A stretch of 64,000 bases of DNA from Streptomyces venezuelae ATCC 10712 (GTDB lineage: Bacteria; Actinomycetota; Actinomycetes; Streptomycetales; Streptomycetaceae): assembly GCF_008639165.1 (NCBI RefSeq), contig NZ_CP029197.1, positions 3,782,001-3,846,000 on the forward strand, in the 5' to 3' direction. This document shows positions 24,146 to 32,521 of the stretch, piece by piece (position 1 is the first letter of the stretch; each line of letters opens with the position of its first letter). A program made the translations under genes and the position numbers. The notes under the pieces are model-generated. The model had not been told where the DNA came from. It saw only the letters and a program-made list of their open reading frames with translations, and ran no database searches.

Positions 24146-25381
24146 TCAGACGGCGAGCGGGGCCGGGTCCGTCTCCCCCGCCGTCGCGCGGCGGCCCTGG
24201 GCCCACCGGACGGCCGGGGCCATGAGCAGTCCGCCCGCGAGGAACACCCCGCCGAGCACCAGCCAGCCGGGCGTGCCCCAGTCGACGAGGAGCAGCGTCA
24301 GGGAGACCGGGCCGAACATCTGGACCGCCGCGATCCCGGTGTTGAACAGCCCCTGGTACTGGCCCTGCTTGTCCGCCGGGGCGAGTTCGTAGCCGATCAC
24401 CCAGGAGCCGGCCGACTGCACCATCTCGCCGTACACGTGCAGGGCCGCGGCGACCACGAGGGCCGCCGTGGCGGCCACTCCGCCGCGGTCCGCCGAGAGG
24501 GCGAAGGCGAGGCAGGAGGCGAGGAGCACGAGGCCGGCCGTGCGGAACGAACGGATCGCGGGCTCCAGGGAGTCGATCTTCTTGGTGACCCTGACCTGGA
24601 GCGCGACGACGGACAGGGTGTTGAGGAGGAGCAGGACGGCGGTCAGCGAGCGGGGCGCGTCGGTGTGCAGGGAGATCCAGAGCGGCATGATCACGCCCAG
24701 GATCGGGATGTACAGCAGCATCACCATGTTGATCAGGGCGAGCAGCGCGTACGGGCGGTCGCGGAGCACCGCGAGCCGCGGCTCGCCGGGCGCGCGGTCC
24801 GCGGCGACGGGCGCGGCGGGCAGCCGCAGGAACAGCAGTCCGCACACCACGAAGCTGAGGGCGTTGATCGCGAACATGAGGAGGTACGAGGCCCGGGTGT
24901 CCCACAGCAGGGCGAGACCGCCGAGGCCGGCGCCGGCCGAGATGCCGAGGTTGGTGAAGACTCGGATCCTGGCCCGGACGAGCACCAGCTTCTCGCCGCT
25001 GAGGACCGCCGGGATCAGCGCCTGCCGGGCGGCGTGCGCGCCCCGGTCGAACGTCGCGTAGAAGGTCGCGATGACGACGAACAGCGGGAAGGAGTCCGTC
25101 GCCAGGTAGGCGGTGGTGGCGAGGCCGGCCAGCATCAGCAGGACGACGGTGGTGCCCCGGGCGCCCTTGCGGTCGGCGAGGTGCCCGAACGGGACGCCCG
25201 CGAAGAGACCGGCGATTCCCGCGATGCTGAGGCCGAGGCCCAGCTGGGTCGGGGAGAATCCCGCGATCCGGGTGAAATAGAGCACGGAAACCGTCAGGAA
25301 CACACCGTTTCCGAAGGAATTCGCGAGCGTTCCCAGGAGCAGCATGCGCCCCGGGCCCCGCTCTATGGAACCGAACTTCAT
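24146..25381 (-). CDS. MFS transporter, likely product exporter
   Basis: A 411-residue protein with about twelve hydrophobic spans. The cytoplasmic loop-2 motif is GHLADRKGARGTT (about residues 68-80), typical of major-facilitator drug exporters. The ATG at 25381 overlaps the hydrolase stop (ATGA) and fixes the start. Its place inside the operon suggests efflux of the product and possibly self-protection. Confidence 0.87.
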   Translation of the reverse strand: MKFGSIERGPGRMLLLGTLANSFGNGVFLTVSVLYFTRIAGFSPTQLGLGLSIAGIAGLFAGVPFGHLADRKGARGTTVVLLMLAGLATTAYLATDSFPLFVVIATFYATFDRGAHAARQALIPAVLSGEKLVLVRARIRVFTNLGISAGAGLGGLALLWDTRASYLLMFAINALSFVVCGLLFLRLPAAPVAADRAPGEPRLAVLRDRPYALLALINMVMLLYIPILGVIMPLWISLHTDAPRSLTAVLLLLNTLSVVALQVRVTKKIDSLEPAIRSFRTAGLVLLASCLAFALSADRGGVAATAALVVAAALHVYGEMVQSAGSWVIGYELAPADKQGQYQGLFNTGIAAVQMFGPVSLTLLLVDWGTPGWLVLGGVFLAGGLLMAPAVRWAQGRRATAGETDPAPLAV

Positions 25382-26127
25382 GCGGCGCATTCCCTCTCGT
25401 CCGTACCGCCGAAATGGTTCCGATAGAACGCGCGCATGGCGGAGGTGATGTCACCGGTGTGCCGGAGACAGTCGGCGTGCGTGCCCTTGATGAATTCGAG
25501 GGAGAAGGAGGCGCCGGCACGGCGGGACAGGCGCTCGCGCTCGTCCGCCGGGATCTTGGGGCTGTCGTCGGCGGCCAGGACGAGCAGCGGGATGCCGAGC
25601 CGCTCCAGCAGGTCCGGCAGGTGACCGAAGTCGTACGTCCAGCGCAGCAGGCTCCCCTCGGCCCACTCGTCCGCCACGTGCAGGTGCGGATGGGCGTCGA
25701 AGGACTGGTCGACGACGACCACGCTGCGGACCCGGGAGGCGCCCCAGGTGACGGCGGAGACCGCCGCGACGAGACCGCCGTACGAGTAGCCGACCAGGTG
25801 CAGTTCGTCCGGCAGCACGTCGGCGAAGCGGTGCAGGTCGGCGGAGAAGTCCAGGACGGAGAAGCCCCAGTCGGGGCTCGGGCTGTCGCCGTGGCCGCGC
25901 AGGGAGGGGTGGACGGCCACCGCGCCCGCCGGGCACAGCGCGTCCCCGATCGGCCGCAGCTGTCGCTTGTCGCCGCCGAATCCGTGCAGCAGCAGCATGC
26001 TTCCCGGGGCCCCGCCGGCCCGCGTCGCGCCGGGCACCGCGTCGTAGTCCAGCAGCTCGACGCCGCTGGAGTGACCGGCCAGGGCCGGGCCGGGAAGGAC
26101 GTGCGCTTCCGGATCGAGCGCGCTCAT
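25378..26127 (-). CDS. alpha/beta hydrolase, first gene of the biosynthetic operon
   Basis: A 249-residue hydrolase. The oxyanion region is LLLHGFGGDKRQLRP, the nucleophile elbow is LVGYSYGGLV, an acid is likely in LLVLAADDSP, and the catalytic His is in KGTHADCLRH. It could be a type II thioesterase, an esterase or a peptidase acting on the product; sequence alone does not decide. It is transcribed divergently from the adenylation gene across a 237-nt region. Confidence 0.83.
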   Translation of the reverse strand: MSALDPEAHVLPGPALAGHSSGVELLDYDAVPGATRAGGAPGSMLLLHGFGGDKRQLRPIGDALCPAGAVAVHPSLRGHGDSPSPDWGFSVLDFSADLHRFADVLPDELHLVGYSYGGLVAAVSAVTWGASRVRSVVVVDQSFDAHPHLHVADEWAEGSLLRWTYDFGHLPDLLERLGIPLLVLAADDSPKIPADERERLSRRAGASFSLEFIKGTHADCLRHTGDITSAMRAFYRNHFGGTDERECAA

Positions 26128-26274
26128 CGACGAAACCCCCTTGGGAAAGGACCGAATACCGAATGCGGCGACGCCGGCAGGGAACCGGCGTACCGCCGGG
26201 CGGATCGCGGCGGTTGCTGCTCGCCGGACCTCGATCAGATTTCCCGGTCGGTGCGGGGGTGTCAACGCTCCCCG

Positions 26275-26296
26275 GTGTCCCCAGAACCGGGGACAC
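26275..26296. promoter_or_regulatory. palindrome in the divergent promoter region of the cluster
   Basis: GTGTCCCC (26275-26282) and GGGGACAC (26289-26296) are perfect 8-bp arms around a 6-nt AGAACC centre. It lies in the 237-nt space between the two divergent biosynthetic arms, 69 nt before the adenylation start. This is a good candidate operator for one of the two LuxR-type regulators. The symmetry is observed; the binding is inference. Confidence 0.55.
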
Positions 26297-26364
26297 GACG
26301 ACAGGTGCGGGAGTCTCTTCCCCTTGCCTACGGTTTATCGTCCGCCACCGTCGGAGGGATATCC

Positions 26365-27924
26365 GTGGGAATTGCGCTCATTCATCAGGCCGTCACCCGT
26401 CAGGCCCGCCTGGCGCCGGACGCGGTCGCGGTGGTGGACGGGGACACCCGCCTCGGGTACGCCTCCCTGGACGCGGCGGCCGGCCACTGGGCCGGGCTCC
26501 TCGCCCGCGCCGGGGTGGGGCCCGGCACCCTCGTCCCGGTCCTCCTGCCGCGCTCGGCCCGGCTGTACACGGCGCTGCTCGCGGTGCTCAAGTGCGGGGC
26601 CGCGTACGCCGCGTTGGACCCGAGGTGGCCCCGCGAGCGGGTCGAGGAGGTGCTCCGGCAGCTGGACGCGCCGGTGCTCGTGACGGACGCGGACGAGGCG
26701 TACGGCGACACCCCGTCGTGGCGGCCGCCGGCCCTCGGGGACGAGGACGGGACCGAGGACGGGACCGAGGACGGGACCGAGGGCGGGACCGAGGCCGGGA
26801 CCGAGGACGGGGCCGAGGACGGGTTCGTCGCGTACGACGGGCCGGCCGACGCTCCCGCCGCCGTCTTCTTCACCTCCGGCACCACCGGCACCCCCAAGGG
26901 CGTGGTGTCCCCGCACGCGGCCACCACCCGGCTCTTCGCACCGGACGGCCCGCTCGCCTTCGGCCCCGGCACCGTCGTGATGCAGGCCTCGCCCTCGCCC
27001 TGGGACGCCTTCTCCCTCGAACTGTGGGGCCCGCTCACCACCGGCGGCACCTGTGTCACCGCCGCCGAGGACTACCTGCTCCCGGACACCGTGAGCCGGC
27101 TCGTCGCCGACCACGGCGTCGACACCGCCTGGCTGACCGCCTCCCTCTTCAACCTCCTCACCGAGATCGACGTGGACTGCTTCGACGGCCTGCGCCGGCT
27201 CTACACCGGCGGTGAGCGGCTGTCCGCCCCGCACGTCGCCCGCTTCCTGGAGCGGCACCCGGGCATCCGGCTGCTCAACGGCTACGGGCCGGTGGAGAGT
27301 TGTGTCTTCGCCACCGTCCATCCGATCGGCCCGGAGGACTGCGACCGCGAGCACGGCATCCCCATCGGGCGCGAGGTCCCCGGGACGGAGGTGCACGTCC
27401 TCGACGACGACGGACATCCCTGCGGGCCCGACGCCGTCGGTGAACTCTGCGTCAGCGGCGCGGGGTTGGCCCGCGAATACCTCGGCGACCCCGGGCTCAC
27501 GGCCCGCCGCTTCCTCGCCGCCGCCCCCGACGGGACCCGCCCGCGCACCTACCGGACCGGCGACCGGGGCTTCCGCGACGCGGACGGCGTCCTCCACTTC
27601 ACCGGGCGCACCGACCGCCAGGTCAAGATCCGTGGCAACCGCGTCGAGCCCGAGGAGATCGAGGCCCACGCCGCCCGGCTGCCCGGCATCGCCCGCTGCG
27701 CGGCCGTGCCCGTCCCCGGCGTGCTGGGGAACTACGACCGGCTCGCGCTGTTCTACACGGCGGCCGGGGAGGACCCAGGAACGCCCGAGGCGCTGCGGCG
27801 CACGCTGGGCCGCGAACTCCCCCCGTACGCCGTCCCCGACGTCGTCCAGCGGGTGGACCGGCTCCCCGTCACCGCCAACGGCAAGATCGACCGCCCACGG
27901 CTGCTCGCGGGGCTGGGCACCTGA
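26365..27924 (+). CDS. stand-alone NRPS adenylation enzyme
   Basis: A 519-residue adenylation domain. A3 is FFTSGTTGTPKGV (169-180), A4 is SPWDAFSLELW, A5 is LLNGYGPVES, and A10 is TANGKIDRP with Lys507. Hand-aligned pocket residues are Asp214, Ala215, Leu218, Trp256, Tyr280, Gly282, Gly306, Val314, Phe315 and Lys507. This set is close to valine-type pockets, so a small branched aliphatic amino acid is my guess. Residues 126-153 are an Asp-Gly-Thr-Glu repeat absent from relatives. No carrier domain is fused. The GTG start at 26365 has GGAGGG upstream. Confidence 0.88.
   Translation: MGIALIHQAVTRQARLAPDAVAVVDGDTRLGYASLDAAAGHWAGLLARAGVGPGTLVPVLLPRSARLYTALLAVLKCGAAYAALDPRWPRERVEEVLRQLDAPVLVTDADEAYGDTPSWRPPALGDEDGTEDGTEDGTEGGTEAGTEDGAEDGFVAYDGPADAPAAVFFTSGTTGTPKGVVSPHAATTRLFAPDGPLAFGPGTVVMQASPSPWDAFSLELWGPLTTGGTCVTAAEDYLLPDTVSRLVADHGVDTAWLTASLFNLLTEIDVDCFDGLRRLYTGGERLSAPHVARFLERHPGIRLLNGYGPVESCVFATVHPIGPEDCDREHGIPIGREVPGTEVHVLDDDGHPCGPDAVGELCVSGAGLAREYLGDPGLTARRFLAAAPDGTRPRTYRTGDRGFRDADGVLHFTGRTDRQVKIRGNRVEPEEIEAHAARLPGIARCAAVPVPGVLGNYDRLALFYTAAGEDPGTPEALRRTLGRELPPYAVPDVVQRVDRLPVTANGKIDRPRLLAGLGT
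26743..26822 (+). repeat. in-frame 12-nt minisatellite inside the adenylation gene
   Basis: GAGGACGGGACC is repeated about six times with single-base changes. It encodes a D-G-T-E run that lengthens a loop just before core motif A3. The unit is a multiple of three, so copy-number change keeps the frame. Confidence 0.85.
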
Positions 27925-28214
27925 CCCGGGGGGGGCGGGGGCCGGTCCCTGGGGGCCGGTCACCGGGCCCCGGGGGCCCCGCCGCCGGGCCCCGGGGGCC
28001 GGGCGTCTGTCCCGCAGGCCCGGCGCCTGTCCCGCAGGCCCGGCGCCTGTCCCGGGAGCCGGCCGCCGGGCCCCGGCGGCCGAGCGCCCGTCCCGGGGGG
28101 GGCCGGCCGCCTGGCCCGTACGACGACAGCTCCCGCCCCGGCCGCCACTCGGCCCCCGCCGACCCCTCGCCCCCCTCGCCCCCCCTCGCGTCCCTCACCG
28201 AAAGGCCCCTCCCG
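27925..28214. other. 290-nt GC-rich intergenic gap with short tandem repeats
   Basis: I see no gene. It contains several G5-G7 runs (27928-27936, 28095-28102) and a 21-nt unit built on CGGCGCCTGTCCCGCAGGC repeated about twice (28013-28060). It probably only links the adenylation and tautomerase-like genes on one transcript. Confidence 0.6.
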
Positions 28215-28607
28215 ATGCCCGTCATCACCCTCATGTCGCCCGATCCCGGTCCGGGTCGCCCGGCCCTCGCGCGGGTGGCCGAGGCGGTCACCGGCCTCCT
28301 GGGCATCCCTGCGGAGCACTGCTGGGTGCTCTGGCAGCGGCTCGACGCCGACGCGGCGCACCGGCCCGACTGGCGGGACGACGGCTCCCCGTGCGCTCCC
28401 GTCGGCTTCGTCACCTGCAAGGAGACGTACCCGAAGGAACTCGTGTCGGAGCTGCTGCTGTTGCTGCGCGACGAGCTGAGCACGCTGCTCGCCGTCCCGG
28501 CCGACGAGGTCTACCTCGTCGTCCGCCGGGCCGTCCCGGGCGAACTGCTCGTCCGGGGAAACGTGTGGCAGGGAGACGCCAAGGTCCCCGCCCCCACCGG
28601 TTCCTGA
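28215..28607 (+). CDS. tautomerase-superfamily-like protein
   Basis: A 130-residue protein. After Met removal it begins with Pro (P-V-I-T-L), the catalytic base position of 4-oxalocrotonate-tautomerase-type enzymes. A helix ([24 protein letters not shown]) and a second repeat ([26 protein letters not shown]) follow in tautomerase style. At 130 residues it is close to the fused-repeat (cis-CaaD/MSAD-like) size. It lies between the adenylation and SAM synthetase genes and may isomerise an enol or imine intermediate. The assignment is moderate. Confidence 0.6.
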   Translation: MPVITLMSPDPGPGRPALARVAEAVTGLLGIPAEHCWVLWQRLDADAAHRPDWRDDGSPCAPVGFVTCKETYPKELVSELLLLLRDELSTLLAVPADEVYLVVRRAVPGELLVRGNVWQGDAKVPAPTGS

Positions 28608-28671
28608 CCACCCCGGCCGGGGTTCCGGCCGCCCCCATCCGCCCCGTACACCGCCCCCTCGGAGGAGCTCC

Positions 28672-29889
28672 GTGTCCCGACGTCTGTTCACTTCGGAATC
28701 CGTCACCGAAGGACACCCCGACAAGATCGCCGACCAGATCAGCGACACCATCCTCGACGCCCTGCTCAAGGAGGACCCCTCCTCGCGGGTCGCCGTGGAG
28801 ACGCTGATCACCACGGGCCTGGTCCACGTCGCCGGCGAGGTGACCACCTCCGCGTTCGCCCCGATCGCCTCGCTGGTGCGGGATCGCATCCTCGACATCG
28901 GCTACGACAGTTCCACGCAGGGCTTCGACGGCGCCTCCTGCGGGGTGTCCGTGTCCATCGGTTCGCAGTCCCCGGACATCGCCCAGGGCGTCGACCACGC
29001 CTACGAGGTGCGGACGGCGGAGGAGGAGGCGGGCGCCGCCGGGGGCGACGAGGACGCGATCGGCCGGCAGGGCGCCGGCGACCAGGGGATCATGTTCGGC
29101 TTCGCCTGCGACGAGACCCCCGAACTGATGCCGCTGCCGATCATGCTGGCGCACCGGATGGCCCGGCGGCTGGCCGCCGTGCGCAAGGACGGCACCCTGC
29201 CGTACCTGCGGCCCGACGGGAAGACGCAGGTCACCATCGAGTACGACGGCAACCGGCCGGTCCGGCTCGACACCGTCGTGGTCTCCGCGCAGCACTCCGA
29301 CGGCCTCGACCTCGACTCGGTGCTGGTGCCGGACATCCACGAGTGCGTGGTCGAGCCCGAGCTGGCCTCGCTCGACATCGACACCCGCGGCTACCGGCTG
29401 CTCGTGAACCCGACCGGCCGGTTCGAGATCGGCGGTCCGATGGGTGACGCGGGCCTCACCGGGCGGAAGATCATCATCGACACGTACGGCGGGATGGCCC
29501 GGCACGGCGGCGGGGCGTTCTCCGGCAAGGACCCGTCGAAGGTGGACCGTTCGGCGGCGTACGCGATGCGCTGGGTCGCGAAGAACGTCGTCGCGGCCGG
29601 GCTCGCCCGCCGCTGCGAGGTCCAGGTCGCGTATGCCATCGGCAAGGCCGAACCCGTCGGCCTCTTCGTCGAGACCTTCGGCACCGAGACCGTGCCCGTG
29701 GCGCGGATCCAGGAGGCCGTCGGCGAGGTCTTCGACCTCCGTCCGGCCGCCATCGTCAGGGACCTGGACCTGCTCCGCCCGATCTACGCCCAGACGGCGG
29801 CGTACGGCCACTTCGGCCGGGAACTGCCCGACTTCACCTGGGAGCGCACGGACCGCGCCGAGCGCCTCCGGCTCGCGGCGGGCGCCTGA
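28672..29889 (+). CDS. metK: S-adenosylmethionine synthetase, cluster-located copy
   Basis: A 405-residue MAT with the expected sequence throughout: [32 protein letters not shown] (adenosine/methionine loop), and [19 protein letters not shown] (phosphate-binding loop). It makes SAM from ATP and methionine. The chromosomal housekeeping metK normally sits near priA/fmt, so this is probably an extra copy supplying SAM to the several SAM-using proteins in this cluster. GTG 28672 follows a GGAGGAG site. The catalytic residues I can check are intact. Confidence 0.93.
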   Translation: MSRRLFTSESVTEGHPDKIADQISDTILDALLKEDPSSRVAVETLITTGLVHVAGEVTTSAFAPIASLVRDRILDIGYDSSTQGFDGASCGVSVSIGSQSPDIAQGVDHAYEVRTAEEEAGAAGGDEDAIGRQGAGDQGIMFGFACDETPELMPLPIMLAHRMARRLAAVRKDGTLPYLRPDGKTQVTIEYDGNRPVRLDTVVVSAQHSDGLDLDSVLVPDIHECVVEPELASLDIDTRGYRLLVNPTGRFEIGGPMGDAGLTGRKIIIDTYGGMARHGGGAFSGKDPSKVDRSAAYAMRWVAKNVVAAGLARRCEVQVAYAIGKAEPVGLFVETFGTETVPVARIQEAVGEVFDLRPAAIVRDLDLLRPIYAQTAAYGHFGRELPDFTWERTDRAERLRLAAGA

Positions 29890-29918
29890 GCCGGAGACCC
29901 GGCCGCCGCCGGGGGCCG

Positions 29919-30563
29919 TCAGTCCCAGCCGTACGCCATCGCGGCCCGCACCAGCTCGGCCTTGTTGCCGAGGCCGAGCTTGCTGCGCATCCGCTTGACG
30001 TACGTGTCCACGGTGTGGCGGCTGATGCCCAGCCGGCGGGCTATCTGATCGTGCGTCAGGCCGTGGGTGAGCATGCGGATCACCTGCCGTTCGCGTACGG
30101 ACAGCAGCGTCGCGTCCTCCTCCGCCGCCTCCCCCTCCCGCTCCGCCCCGCGCGACCGTACGGCCGCCTCGCGCACGGCGGCGGCCAGGGCCACCGGCCC
30201 GGACCGCTCGGAGAGGTAGCCGCTGACGCCCGGACAGCTGCTCTCCAGGTGTCCGGTCGAGGGCATGAGCAGGACGCACGACGCCCGGGTCACGGCCGCC
30301 TCGGCGGGCGTCGCCCGTTCAGGCGGCCGGTCGAGGACGAGGACGTCCAGCCGCTCCGGCAGCTCGCGTACGGAGCCGCGCGGGCCGCCCGTACCGCCGG
30401 GTCCGTCCGGGCCGCCGGAACCGGACGGGTCCTCGGCGGGGCCGTACCCCGTGCTCAGGACGTGGACCCGCATGTCCGGCGCCTCCGAGAGGGCTTGGCT
30501 CACGGCCCACTCGATCAGCGGATGGTCGTGGATCAGTCCGATCTCGAACAACGGAACCCTCAC
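29919..30563 (-). CDS. LuxR/NarL-type regulator with degenerate receiver
   Basis: A 214-residue protein. The C-terminal HTH reads LSVRERQVIRMLTHGLTHDQIARRLGISRHTVDTYVKRMRSKLGL. The N-terminal 120 residues follow a receiver layout (IGLIHDHPLIEWAV, then LDVLVLDRP) but carry a Gly/Pro-rich insert (SGSGGPDGPGGTGGPRG) and lack the usual Lys/Thr signature, so phosphorylation is doubtful. No kinase gene is adjacent. It is convergent with the metK copy and likely the second cluster regulator. Confidence 0.82.
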   Translation of the reverse strand: MRVPLFEIGLIHDHPLIEWAVSQALSEAPDMRVHVLSTGYGPAEDPSGSGGPDGPGGTGGPRGSVRELPERLDVLVLDRPPERATPAEAAVTRASCVLLMPSTGHLESSCPGVSGYLSERSGPVALAAAVREAAVRSRGAEREGEAAEEDATLLSVRERQVIRMLTHGLTHDQIARRLGISRHTVDTYVKRMRSKLGLGNKAELVRAAMAYGWD

Positions 30564-30600
30564 AGTGTCGTACGGTCGGGAAGGCCCGGGCAGGGCACGC

Positions 30601-31533
30601 TCACGCGCGGAGCGCCTGCAGGATCCGGGTCACGGGACGCGCGCCGTCCAGATGGCTGTGCCGGGGCCGGTGCCCCGTCCTCATCGCCTCGGCCATGTCC
30701 TGGTAGACGAGCCGCCGCAGCAGCGGGAGCGGCAGCGTCGGCCAGATGTCGTCGACGTCGTCGATCCGCGCGCTGACCGTGCCGTCGTCGACGGAGAGGC
30801 AGTTGGCGGGGCCGAGGACCCGCAGCCGCTCGGAGGAGGCGGCCGCCTCCGAGGTCGCGGTGAAGGAGAGCGTGGCCCCGCTGCCGAACTCGATGACGCC
30901 GGTGGCCCGGGTGTCGATGCCCCGGTACGCCTCCCGGCCGGGGGCGAGCCACAGCCCGGCGGGGTCGCCGAGCAACTGGCAGGCCAGGTCGAGGTAGTGG
31001 ACCGCGAGGTGCGCGACGGCGCCGCCCAGGGCGGCGGCGGGGTCCGACCGCCACGGCGTCCGGCCGAAGTGGGCCGGGGACCTGAACCGGGACACCTCGA
31101 GCGTCCCGGTCAGCGAAGGGTCGGACCAGTCGGCCGCGCACACCGCCTCCGGCAGCCGGAGGCGGTGCTGGAGCATGACGCCGATGGGCCGGCCCGCCTG
31201 CTCCGCGACCGAGACCATCCGGTCGACCTCCTGCTCGGAGAGCGCGGGAGGCGCTTCGAGGAGGACGGCCTTGCCCGCCCGCAGGGCTTCGAGGGCAAGG
31301 TCGGCCCGGCCGCCGGGCGGCAGGCAGAGGCCCACCAGGTCGACCTCGGGGTCGGCGAGCACCGCGTCCCAGGAGGGTGCGCGCCGCAGCGGGCCGGTGG
31401 TCAGGGCCTCGTCGGCCTCGACGACGGCGGAGACCCGGAACTCGGTGGACCCGGCCAGGGCCTCGGCGTGCTGGCGCCCCGCCACGCCGAAGCCGACGAT
31501 CGCGACGTTCACGACCACGGCGGCGGCTACCAC
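30601..31533 (-). CDS. Gfo/Idh/MocA-family NAD(P)-dependent oxidoreductase
   Basis: A 310-residue protein. The N-terminal Rossmann motif is VAIVGFGVAGRQHAEAL, then LEAPPALS where the usual E-K-P motif has Ala instead of Lys. The substrate domain has GGAVAHLAVHYLDLACQLLG, with the conserved H-x-x-D helix. Loss of the Lys of EKP, a catalytic residue in most relatives, makes classical dehydrogenase activity uncertain. Start ambiguous: GTG at 31533, 31518 or 31512. The first overlaps the small peptide gene by 7 nt. Confidence 0.78.
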   Translation of the reverse strand: MVAAAVVVNVAIVGFGVAGRQHAEALAGSTEFRVSAVVEADEALTTGPLRRAPSWDAVLADPEVDLVGLCLPPGGRADLALEALRAGKAVLLEAPPALSEQEVDRMVSVAEQAGRPIGVMLQHRLRLPEAVCAADWSDPSLTGTLEVSRFRSPAHFGRTPWRSDPAAALGGAVAHLAVHYLDLACQLLGDPAGLWLAPGREAYRGIDTRATGVIEFGSGATLSFTATSEAAASSERLRVLGPANCLSVDDGTVSARIDDVDDIWPTLPLPLLRRLVYQDMAEAMRTGHRPRHSHLDGARPVTRILQALRA

Positions 31534-31730
31534 CAGCCGTTGTCGTCGCCCGGCGCGTTCACCGCCGCTGCCGCGGTGGTGGCCGGCGCGGTGGCGACGG
31601 TGTGCGTCTCCGCCGCCGGCTCCGGGGCCGGCTCCGGGGCCGCGAAGGCGTGGCCGGCGACGGTGGCCTGCGCGGCAAGCAGCAGGCCGGTGGTGGCGAC
31701 GAGTACGCGGGTACGCAGGGCCTTGCTCAT
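31527..31730 (-). CDS. small secreted peptide ending in Gly-Trp-Trp
   Basis: A 67-residue product. Residues 1-31 form a Sec signal peptide (SKALRTRVLVATTGLLLAAQATVAGHAFA, cleaved after AFA). The mature 36 residues are Ala/Pro/Glu/Thr-rich and end NAPGDDNGWW. The ATG at 31730 gives the signal peptide directly. I do not recognise a family. Its stop overlaps the start region of the oxidoreductase gene, so the two are probably co-transcribed. It could be a secreted signal, a wall-associated peptide or a precursor peptide; no lanthionine, lasso or YcaO enzymes are nearby. Confidence 0.65.
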   Translation of the reverse strand: MSKALRTRVLVATTGLLLAAQATVAGHAFAAPEPAPEPAAETHTVATAPATTAAAAVNAPGDDNGWW

Positions 31731-32097
31731 TGTGGTGTCCCCCCGAGACGTGTGGAGCGGCGCGGCGCCTCCGACTTCTGGGCGCCTCGCCGCGGTGCCT
31801 GTGGGGTTCATGGTGTGCGCCCGGCGGGCGGTGATCAACGCCCCGGGATGGCGGTCAGTGGCCATGACGCCTCGTGGCCACCCCCCGCCACGTCTCACAT
31901 GTTGAGACAATCTTGCGGTGCGGGGCGCCGGGGCGCTAATCGCGCGCAACGGGACGCTCCGAAGGGGGCGTTGACGTTCCGCGCGGCGGAAGCCCCGGGG
32001 CCGGGCTCGCCCGCCTTACGAAGGTCTTGGGGCGATCGACCGGTTTTCGTCAGGATTCGAGAAGCGGCGCCCCGCCGGCCCAACTAGCTTGTGGGCC
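31731..32097. other. 367-nt intergenic region between divergent genes
   Basis: It separates the small secreted peptide gene (minus strand) from a VOC gene (plus strand) and marks the right edge of the biosynthetic cluster. It must hold both promoters. I see no convincing operator, RNA or gene in it. Confidence 0.5.
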
Positions 32098-32508
32098 ATG
32101 GACCTCACCATTCACACCACCGTCCTCCCGCACGACGACCCCGACGCCTCCCTGGCCTTCTACCGCGACGCCCTCGGCTTCGAGGTGCGCAGCGACGTCG
32201 GCCAGGGCAGGACCCGGTGGATCACCGTCGGCCCCGTCGGCCGGCCCGACACGTCGATCCTGCTCGCACCGCCCGGCGCCGACCCGGGGATCACCGAGGC
32301 CGAGCGGCGCACCATCGCCGAGATGATGGCGAAGGGCACGTACGGCTGGATCCTGCTCGCCACCCCCGACCTCGACGGCGTCTTCGAGAAGGTGCAGGCC
32401 GGGGACGTCGAGGTGGTGCAGGAGCCGACCGAGCAGCCGTACGGCGTGCGGGACTGCGCCTTCCGCGACCCCGCGGGCAACCTCGTCCGGATCCAGCAGC
32501 TCCGCTGA
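32098..32508 (+). CDS. VOC-fold protein
   Basis: A 136-residue protein with the two VOC repeats: TTVLPHDDPDASLAFYRDALGF and VRDCAFRDPAGNLVRIQQ. The metal-ligand His and Glu positions are not fully conserved (the end reads NLVRI), so it may be non-catalytic. It is followed 13 nt later by an AraC-type regulator and then another VOC gene, suggesting a small stress- or drug-response unit. Confidence 0.8.
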   Translation: MDLTIHTTVLPHDDPDASLAFYRDALGFEVRSDVGQGRTRWITVGPVGRPDTSILLAPPGADPGITEAERRTIAEMMAKGTYGWILLATPDLDGVFEKVQAGDVEVVQEPTEQPYGVRDCAFRDPAGNLVRIQQLR

Positions 32509-32521
32509 AAGGATTCCTCCC

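Noticed and set aside
31527..31730. Small peptide as a lanthipeptide, lasso or YcaO-type RiPP precursor
   Set aside because: It has a Sec signal peptide, no core Cys/Ser pattern, and no LanB/C, lasso cyclase or YcaO gene is near.
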